Shown here one piece after another: positions 7,112 to 12,215 of a stretch of 12,215 nt of DNA. The stretch covers positions 1 through 12,215 of the forward strand of contig CALFBU010000161.1 of the NCBI GenBank assembly GCA_937951455.1, written 5' to 3'. The first letter of the stretch is position 1. Every line of letters starts with the position of its first letter. The notes under the pieces are model-generated. The model saw only the letters and a list, made by a program, of their open reading frames with translations. It was not told the origin of the DNA and searched no databases. The position numbers and the translations under genes are program-made. The DNA comes from an uncultured Rhizobiaceae group bacterium. Lineage in GTDB: Bacteria; Pseudomonadota; Alphaproteobacteria; Rhizobiales; Rhizobiaceae.

Positions 7112-8262
7112 GCTCGGCTGTATTTATTATTTTGCTCGTTCAACCATAACAAAAAGTCATGCACGGTTCCCTCGTAATCAGGTCCGGCCAAAGGCCCGCC
7201 GTTTGCATGTACAGATTGAAAAGACGTCTGCATCCATTCAAGCTTCTCGCGGTCTTCCTGATTAACATCTTCCCATAATTTAATGCGATGTTTGACCGCT
7301 GCATAATCAAGTTCATCCCCATAGACAGACATTGTCCATTTGACCTGAATGGAATTAGACGTCAAAGGCCGAATGGACAAAGAAACCAGCAGAGAAGCGG
7401 CAATGCTCACGACTTGGCAGGGAAAGACAGAAAACAGGGTCGAACGGTGTCGTTCTTCGGCAGATAATCCAGGAGCGCCCTTCCCGCGCGAAGGTGTATC
7501 TTCGGGATAGTTTGCATTGTAGCTTGTAAAGCCTTTTCCAGATGCAGCTTTTTTGGCTAATCCGGTTGGTGTGTACCCATGCAATGTTTCCGGGTGAACG
7601 ACGGAAAGATGGTAGCCCTCCATAAAATTCTCAACCAGACACTTCCAATTCGTATTCCATATTTCTGTGTCTGAATGAACAAGGCGATAGTTTTCTGGTT
7701 CATAGCGCCCAATCAAATCATTGAGGCCATCCAACTCAACGTCAAAATCCAACGGCGTATCACTCACACAGACATAGATAAATCCGTACCTGACGATGCA
7801 ATGAAACTCTCCAAGCTTGCAGGACTTGGGATCAAAGCCATCGTTCTTCATGCGTGCGGCTCTTAGCAGACTCCCATCCGTTGCATACATCCACGCGTGA
7901 TATGAACAGACAAATCGCTTGGCATTACCAACCCCTTCAACCAAAGGCATGCCGCGATGTCGACAGACATTGGATAAGGCCTTGATGCCGCTTTCGTCAC
8001 GCACAATGATAATTGGCTCACCTACCAGGCGCACGGTGATGTAATCGCCAACCTTGGCAATTTCATCTTCGCGACCAGCGCAGTGCCATGCGTCTCGCAA
8101 AACCGTGGCTGCTTCATACTCAAAGTAATCCTGATCGCCGTAAAATATTCCAGGCAACCCTCTTGGCGCACCTTCTGGCGCAGCAGCGATTTCCGTTAGC
8201 GCCTTTTGCATAGCCTCAACCTGCGGCGTTACAAACTTTGGTGCATTGATTGGATTACTCAT
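7108..8262 (-). CDS. Rieske non-heme iron oxygenase alpha subunit B
   Basis: A complete 384-residue oxygenase component. Rieske ligands are C100 and H102 (NVCRHRG) and C119 and H122; the second half reads CSYH, with Ser where Pro is usual. The iron site is TNWKCLVENFMEGYHLSVVHP, with H218 and H223 as ligands, bridging-position E215, and probably D337 (NQEDREKLEWMQ) as third ligand. It diverges clearly from oxygenase A and is closer in style to oxygenase C (shared NWKxLxENFMExYHL). An extension of about 40 residues precedes the core. The start is ATG 8262, overlapping the DUF1028 stop by 8 nt (ATGAGTAA) with GGAG 9 nt upstream; a start 79 codons earlier would lie within DUF1028. Last gene of its operon; substrate unknown. 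Confidence 0.92.
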   Translation of the reverse strand: MSNPINAPKFVTPQVEAMQKALTEIAAAPEGAPRGLPGIFYGDQDYFEYEAATVLRDAWHCAGREDEIAKVGDYITVRLVGEPIIIVRDESGIKALSNVCRHRGMPLVEGVGNAKRFVCSYHAWMYATDGSLLRAARMKNDGFDPKSCKLGEFHCIVRYGFIYVCVSDTPLDFDVELDGLNDLIGRYEPENYRLVHSDTEIWNTNWKCLVENFMEGYHLSVVHPETLHGYTPTGLAKKAASGKGFTSYNANYPEDTPSRGKGAPGLSAEERHRSTLFSVFPCQVVSIAASLLVSLSIRPLTSNSIQVKWTMSVYGDELDYAAVKHRIKLWEDVNQEDREKLEWMQTSFQSVHANGGPLAGPDYEGTVHDFLLWLNEQNNKYSRA

Positions 8263-8929
8263 CACCCGGCACTCCATATGAAGGTGCTTCTCTTGGATCG
8301 ATGGCACGTTGCACATAGGCTTCAATTTGCGGTTTGTAGACGTCCCAGGCTTTTGTAATTTCAGCAATGGGACATCCTTCCGTCCAATCACACCGCAGAT
8401 CGACAATGGGCCAGGAAGCCTTGTCACAAATCTGCATGCCAGCAGAATGTACCGCACCTGCTTCACCACCTGCATCAAGACCCGCTTGAAGTGCAGCAAT
8501 TAGTCGATCACCCAAATGACCCTTTGACCCTTCAAAGCCATCCACAATCGCTTGGGGAATATTTTCATTCGCCAAAAGATTACCTGCCGAAATGACATCC
8601 TTGCCTTTTGCATCCGTCCAAATGCCCAACGAATTTGATCCTGAATGAATGGCCGTATTCCCCTGGGCATCAATTGCAAGAACCTGACGGTAATCAGAAT
8701 ATTTTTCCTGGCGCATTGCATTGGCAATTGCTTCTTCAGCACTCATGCCTGACTGCAACAAATCCAATGTTAGTGATCCCAATTCAGGGTTGGTGATATT
8801 TTGGCTGGCAACCGCACCAACGCCTGTTCTCGTATACGCACAGCGTGCGGCAACGGCTGGTGATGATGAGGAAATAGCTAAACCAAACATGCCTGTTTCA
8901 GCACAGCGGGCGACTAGCGAGAACGTCAT
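8255..8929 (-). CDS. DUF1028 family protein (putative Ntn-hydrolase fold)
   Basis: A 224-residue protein covering the whole DUF1028 family. Landmarks are the N-terminal MTFSLVARCAETGMFGLAIS, then GVGAVASQNITNPELG (about 36-51), YRQVLAID, GNLLA (about 116-120), DRLIAALQAGLDAGGE with HSAG, and the C-terminal WPIVDLRCDW, PIAEI and APSYGVPGD. The family has no established reaction. It is placed with Ntn-hydrolases, and T2 or S4 would be the obvious N-terminal nucleophile candidates if the protein is processed; that is inference. It is wedged between RidA (4-nt ATGA overlap) and Rieske oxygenase B (8-nt overlap), so it is almost certainly co-translated with them and acts in the same pathway, perhaps on an amide or lactam intermediate. 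Confidence 0.92.
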   Translation of the reverse strand: MTFSLVARCAETGMFGLAISSSSPAVAARCAYTRTGVGAVASQNITNPELGSLTLDLLQSGMSAEEAIANAMRQEKYSDYRQVLAIDAQGNTAIHSGSNSLGIWTDAKGKDVISAGNLLANENIPQAIVDGFEGSKGHLGDRLIAALQAGLDAGGEAGAVHSAGMQICDKASWPIVDLRCDWTEGCPIAEITKAWDVYKPQIEAYVQRAIDPREAPSYGVPGDE

Positions 8930-9342
8930 TCGGGAATTACCGCAGTGCCGTCTATTTCAACCAGCCACTCAGGACGTGCCAAGGCCTGAACCACAAGACC
9001 TGTTGAAACCGGATGCACTCCTTTAAGGTATTCACCCATCGTGCGATAAATGGCTTCGCGGTGGCGAACATCGGTTATGTAGACAACCACCTTCACCAGA
9101 TGCTCCATCTTGCCGCCGGCTTCTTCGATGAGTTGTTTGATGTTTTGCATAACCTTGTGCGTTTGCTCAACAGGATCATGGCTGTCGATATTCTTTGCGT
9201 CATCGAGATTTTGCGGACATTGACCTCTCAACCAAACCGTTTTGCCACCATGGGTAACAACCGCCTGACACAGATCATTATCGAGATTTTGTTCAGGATA
9301 GGTTTCTTTAGTGTTGAACTTGCGAATTCTAGTATGTGCCAA
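8926..9342 (-). CDS. RidA/YjgF family protein (enamine/imine deaminase-like)
   Basis: A 138-residue Rid-family protein, about 10 residues longer than typical RidA. It shows VVTHGGKTVWLRGQCPQNLDDA near the N-terminus, VEQTHKVMQNIKQLIEEAGG with VKVVVYITDVRHREAIYRTMGEYL in the middle, and a C-terminal ALARPEWLVEIDGTAVI. The Arg before PEW fits the substrate-binding arginine of RidA (Arg105 in the usual numbering). RidA hydrolyses reactive 2-aminoacrylate-type enamines/imines to keto acids plus ammonia; pathway-specific Rid proteins act on related imines. The start must be TTG at 9342: the frame is closed by TAG four codons upstream and no ATG or GTG lies nearby. GGG or AGGA of AAAGGATAGGG precedes it. 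It overlaps DUF1028 by 4 nt and follows oxygenase C by 37 nt. Confidence 0.9.
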   Translation of the reverse strand: MAHTRIRKFNTKETYPEQNLDNDLCQAVVTHGGKTVWLRGQCPQNLDDAKNIDSHDPVEQTHKVMQNIKQLIEEAGGKMEHLVKVVVYITDVRHREAIYRTMGEYLKGVHPVSTGLVVQALARPEWLVEIDGTAVIPE

Positions 9343-9379
9343 AACCGTACCCTATCCTTTATGTTGCGAGATGCTTGCC

Positions 9380-10504
9380 CTATTCAGCCGCCTGCATTCG
9401 ACTGTTAAGATAACAGGCAAAATCATAATTGGGGCGCTCCAAATGCGACAGATGCCCAGGTTTTGCAGCTTGGGAAGAAAGCCCTCTGAAAACCTTTTCC
9501 GTGCAGCCCTTGTCTTCTACATTCACTTCATCAAGCAAGGTTTTCAGCTGCGTGAAGTGAGACTGCGCATCCGGATCATTGACAAAGTCTTGCGACATGC
9601 CTCCACCAAAACCGATCTTAACCTGGCCGACACCGTGAGGCTGTAATGTAAGATACCAAAAATATCCAGGTGTCAGCGTGATCATCAGGCTTGGGTATAT
9701 GGCGAGCAGATAAGTCATCCGGCGGCGATCACCTTCCAGGCGCTTGTTGTTTGGATGCGCCATCGCTATTTTCAGAGAATCGTCTTTCAAAATTGTGTGG
9801 TAATTAAACGCCGCTTCGCCCGGCGGACAAATCATCTCTTCAAGTTTTGAAAGTCCGCCAATCGTGCCGGCATGACATACTGGTAAGTGATAACTCTCCA
9901 TAAAGTTTTCTGCGAGAATTTTCCAATTGGTATCCCATAGATGCGTTTCGAAAAAAGTCTCGGTATAAGTTCCCAAATCATAATCCCCTACCAGGTCTTC
10001 GATTTTTGAGAACTCGTCTGCCGTAGAATTAGCCTCAGGGTTCAAGGTTACAAATACAAAACCAAGCCATTCTTCACACCGCACTTGCGGCAGCTTATAA
10101 CTGTTTTTGCAAAAATCCTCATTCAGCGTCATTGCAGGCGCACCGCGCAGCGAACCGTCAAGGTTATAAGTCCACGCGTGATAAGGGCACACAATACTAC
10201 GCGCATTGCCACGCCCTTCCAGCAGTGTAGACATTCGGTGCAAACAAACATTGGACATGGCTTTGAGCTGCCCTTCACCATCACGCAAGACGATGATGGG
10301 TTGCTCCGCCAAATCAAGGGTCAGGTAATCACCTGGATTTTTCAACGAAGAGGCACGACCGACGCAGAACCAGTCTTTTGAAAACACATCTTTTAATTCT
10401 CGTTCCAGAAAATCCGTCGATGTATAGACAGAAGTCGGCATGGCTCGTGCTTTTTCAAATGGAATGGAAACGTTTTCTTTTAATTCTTTAACGGCATCGC
10501 TCAT
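9380..10504 (-). CDS. Rieske non-heme iron oxygenase alpha subunit C
   Basis: A complete 374-residue oxygenase component and the first gene of the minus-strand operon. Rieske ligands are C87 and H89 (NVCLHR) and C106 and H109 (CPYHAW). The iron site reads TNWKILAENFMESYHLPVCH, with H206 and H211, bridging-position E203, and probably D331 (VNVEDKGCTEKVFRGL) as third ligand. The tail EKVFRGLSS...KPGHLSHLERPNYDFACYL resembles choline/betaine-type Rieske oxygenases. Like the other two oxygenases here, it has no reductase gene beside it. The start is ATG 10504 with GGGAA 6 nt upstream. It is followed at 37 nt by RidA, DUF1028 and oxygenase B, so these four are probably one transcript. Confidence 0.92.
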   Translation of the reverse strand: MSDAVKELKENVSIPFEKARAMPTSVYTSTDFLERELKDVFSKDWFCVGRASSLKNPGDYLTLDLAEQPIIVLRDGEGQLKAMSNVCLHRMSTLLEGRGNARSIVCPYHAWTYNLDGSLRGAPAMTLNEDFCKNSYKLPQVRCEEWLGFVFVTLNPEANSTADEFSKIEDLVGDYDLGTYTETFFETHLWDTNWKILAENFMESYHLPVCHAGTIGGLSKLEEMICPPGEAAFNYHTILKDDSLKIAMAHPNNKRLEGDRRRMTYLLAIYPSLMITLTPGYFWYLTLQPHGVGQVKIGFGGGMSQDFVNDPDAQSHFTQLKTLLDEVNVEDKGCTEKVFRGLSSQAAKPGHLSHLERPNYDFACYLNSRMQAAE

Positions 10505-10616
10505 GACAATTTCCCATCCCAGTTTATAGATTCAAACTTGAGTAACCAAAGAAATATTATTCAAGGATTTTCAAAATTTGTCCAGCCAGATTTTAGGATG
10601 AAATGACACGCTAGCA
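10505..10616 (-). promoter_or_regulatory. Gap upstream of oxygenase C with a possible promoter
   Basis: These 112 bp separate the SDR gene from oxygenase C on the same strand. On the minus strand TATAAA (plus 10523-10528) lies 16 nt downstream of TTTGGT (plus 10545-10550), a weak but plausible sigma-70-like pair about 20 nt before the ATG. An inverted repeat CTTGA...TCAAG (plus 10537-10565) straddles the possible -35 and could be an operator. No clear intrinsic terminator for the upstream SDR gene is visible. This suggests, but does not show, an independent promoter for the oxygenase C operon. Confidence 0.3.
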
Positions 10617-11459
10617 CTAAGTTTTCTTGGTATCGTCAACCACATTCATGGATGCAACAGCACCTTCCCCCAATGGAATGGACGCAAAAGGACCACCGTG
10701 GCACATATGACCAGGATCCTGATTATCCATAGGCGGCTCTTTAGCCAAAACCTCTTGCGCAAATTGTTCTGCATTGTCTTTGGGACGATAACCGATGAAC
10801 GACGCAAGCGAATTATCAACGGGTGCGCGGTCATTATCTGAAACACCGTAAATCACCGAAAACCCTGTAACAGGTGTATCGATGCATTTTTCGACAAGCT
10901 GTACAAGGTCACCATAGGAAAGCCAGGAGCCAAGCGCTCTGGCATTGTTCACGCCTTCATAGGAAAGGCAGGAAAGAATGCGCATGTGAACGGATTCCAA
11001 CCCACGCTTTTCCCAATACATCCGCCCCAAATCTTCTGCAAAACATTTAGCCAATCCGTAAAACGTATCTGGACGATGAGGGACATCTGTTCCGATAAAT
11101 TCATTCTTCGGGTGCATGCCAACCGCATGAATGGATGAGGCATAAACCACCCGCTTTAACTTGTGCTGATAAGCCGCTTCCCAAATATTATAAGCGCCAA
11201 TGAAGTTTGGCCCCAAGAGTTTTTCAAAAGGTCCTTCATCAGCAATCGCGCCAAAATGGATGACCATATCCGCACCTTCAAGCACTTTCATCATGTCATC
11301 GAGTGAAGCAAGATCGCCCTGTATGTAGGTTTCACCTTCATAAAGCTTGCCAATGTCCTCAGCAATATCGGTTGAAACCAAGCTCGTTGCCATTTTTGCA
11401 AGCGGCTCGCGTAGATAAGACCCAAGACGACCAGCGGCACCCGTTAAAACAAGTTTCAT
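10617..11459 (-). CDS. NAD-dependent SDR/epimerase family protein, uronate dehydrogenase-like
   Basis: A 280-residue extended SDR. It has the N-terminal NAD motif TGAAGRLGSY, the acidic D of VSTDIAED, QGDLA, and VIHFGAIADEGPFEKLLGPNFIGAYNIWEAA. A catalytic SSIHAVG plus YGLAK (Tyr-x-x-x-Lys) and FAEDLGRMYWEKRGLE follow. The layout and phrases such as DVPHRPDTFYG, NPxxGxYNxxEAA-like helices and the C-terminal GYRPKDNAEQF closely recall bacterial uronate dehydrogenase, which oxidises glucuronate/galacturonate to the lactone. No other uronate gene is in view, so it may use another hydroxylated substrate. It follows the DAO-family gene at 18 nt and has AAAGGAA about 8 nt before its ATG at 11459. 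About 25 extra residues at the C-terminus exceed typical Udh length. Family good, substrate open. Confidence 0.82.
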   Translation of the reverse strand: MKLVLTGAAGRLGSYLREPLAKMATSLVSTDIAEDIGKLYEGETYIQGDLASLDDMMKVLEGADMVIHFGAIADEGPFEKLLGPNFIGAYNIWEAAYQHKLKRVVYASSIHAVGMHPKNEFIGTDVPHRPDTFYGLAKCFAEDLGRMYWEKRGLESVHMRILSCLSYEGVNNARALGSWLSYGDLVQLVEKCIDTPVTGFSVIYGVSDNDRAPVDNSLASFIGYRPKDNAEQFAQEVLAKEPPMDNQDPGHMCHGGPFASIPLGEGAVASMNVVDDTKKT

Positions 11460-11477
11460 GCGTGATATTCCTTTAAA

Positions 11478-12215
11478 TTAGATAACTGCTTTTTCAACAA
11501 ATTTTTCGCCACGTTCAATCCGGTCAAAGCCGAAGGGTGAAAGATCAATCGTGCGGTATTCGCCATAGGTAATCAGTTCACCCACACCTCGACCCATGGC
11601 AGGTGATTGCTGGAACCCGTGACCGGAGAAACCGTTGACGAAAATGAAATTCTCAACCTTGGTGTGCGGACCAATGATGGCGTTTTGGTCAAATGTATTA
11701 AACGCATAATGTCCAGCCCAGGAGTTTGTAAGCTTGATCGCCTCAAATTGCGGAATGCGCGTTGCAATAATCGGCCATACATGTTGCTCCCAAAGCGAAT
11801 GATCCTGTTCAAAATCATCGTAATCAACCGGATCATCCGGCGCGCCGCCAATGCTCATCGGACAACCCGCCAGATAATATTGACCATCTGTTCGCATGTG
11901 AACGCCAGTTGGGTCAATCGTTAGCGGTAAATCACGATCAAGCGGCTGCTCCGCATCAAAGATAAAGGTATAACGCTTGCGTGGCTCAACAGGCACTTCA
12001 ATGCCAGCCATGCGAGAGGTCACCACCGCTCGAGGGCCTGAACAATTAATCACTTTGCCACAGGAAATCACTTCACCTGATTTGAGCATTACCGTTTCAA
12101 CTTTCGTACCTGCATCATTCAGCCCCATGGCAATCACTTCATTGGTGCAATATTCCGCGCCATGTTCACGTGCCGAACGCTTCCACCAATCAAAGACTGT
12201 ATTGCCGTCAAAATA
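11478..12215 (-). CDS. FAD-dependent oxidoreductase, DAO family, C-terminal part (cut by window edge)
   Basis: The last 245 residues of a D-amino-acid-oxidase-fold flavoprotein; the frame stays open to position 12215, so the real start and the N-terminal GxGxxG site are outside. Visible parts are VINCSGPRAVVTSRMAGIEVPVEPRKRYTF, the substrate-domain strands, and the C-terminal FAD clamp QNAIIGPHTKVENFIFVNGFSGHGFQQSPAMGRGVGEL. This pattern is common to sarcosine oxidase-, glycine oxidase- and FOXRED1-like proteins that oxidise C-N bonds of amines or amino acids. It is distinct from the DMGDH-like protein at the left edge. An internal GTG at 12137 can open a shorter frame, but the homology continues upstream of it (YFDGNTVFDWW), so it is not the start. 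It lies 18 nt upstream of the SDR gene, likely the same transcript. Confidence 0.85.
   Translation of the reverse strand, partial: YFDGNTVFDWWKRSAREHGAEYCTNEVIAMGLNDAGTKVETVMLKSGEVISCGKVINCSGPRAVVTSRMAGIEVPVEPRKRYTFIFDAEQPLDRDLPLTIDPTGVHMRTDGQYYLAGCPMSIGGAPDDPVDYDDFEQDHSLWEQHVWPIIATRIPQFEAIKLTNSWAGHYAFNTFDQNAIIGPHTKVENFIFVNGFSGHGFQQSPAMGRGVGELITYGEYRTIDLSPFGFDRIERGEKFVEKAVI

Noticed and set aside
8263..8499. A 79-codon N-terminal extension of Rieske oxygenase B up to 8499
   Set aside because: The extension lies wholly inside the DUF1028 gene in another frame and has no Rieske-family character; ATG 8262 has GGAG upstream and the typical 8-nt coupled overlap.
11607..11924. Plus-strand open frame of 105 codons, and other long antisense frames across the window
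   Set aside because: They lie opposite well-supported genes, have no recognisable domains and no ribosome binding sites; they are frame shadows.

Overview
The window looks like a catabolic island from a marine-type alphaproteobacterium. It is fairly AT-rich, has very tight gene spacing with many 1-8 nt overlaps, and combines Rieske oxygenases, a MurR/RpiR regulator, a DUF1028 protein, RidA and DAO-type flavoenzymes. The phylum is inferred from gene content and style only; nothing here fixes the genus. I saw no tRNA, rRNA, CRISPR array, transposase or phage gene.

Layout. (1) Positions 1-678, minus strand: the N-terminal part of a dimethylglycine/sarcosine dehydrogenase-like flavoprotein that runs off the left edge. 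(2) Positions 742-4542, plus strand: a MurR/RpiR regulator, Rieske oxygenase A, an aldehyde dehydrogenase and a carboxymuconolactone decarboxylase-like protein, packed as one operon and divergent from (1) across 63 bp. (3) Positions 4722-7111, plus strand: a flavin monooxygenase-like protein and an ArgE-like M20 amidohydrolase with a 4-nt overlap, behind a 179-bp gap. (4) Positions 7108-10504, minus strand, in transcription order: Rieske oxygenase C, a RidA-family protein, a DUF1028 protein and Rieske oxygenase B. (5) Positions 10617-12215, minus strand: a FAD-dependent DAO-family oxidoreductase cut by the right edge, then a uronate dehydrogenase-like SDR. The units in (3) and (4) collide tail to tail, with overlapping stop codons.

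How the genes may work together. All three Rieske proteins are complete oxygenase alpha subunits. They carry the full CxH...CxxH cluster motif, a 2-His-1-Asp iron site and a Glu at the inter-subunit bridging position. That Glu is known from carnitine monooxygenase CntA, whose wider group also includes the glycine betaine and stachydrine demethylases. The edge flavoprotein keeps the TWHAAG histidine that binds FAD covalently in dimethylglycine and sarcosine dehydrogenases. With an aldehyde dehydrogenase, an amide hydrolase of ArgE type, an imine/enamine hydrolase (RidA) and DUF1028, the set reads as a pathway for stepwise oxidation, ring or chain opening, hydrolysis and demethylation of an N-methylated nitrogen compound. 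Candidates are a betaine or an N-methylpyridinium carboxylate such as homarine or trigonelline. The substrate is inference; enzyme families are well supported, the pathway is not. No Rieske reductase is visible in the window.
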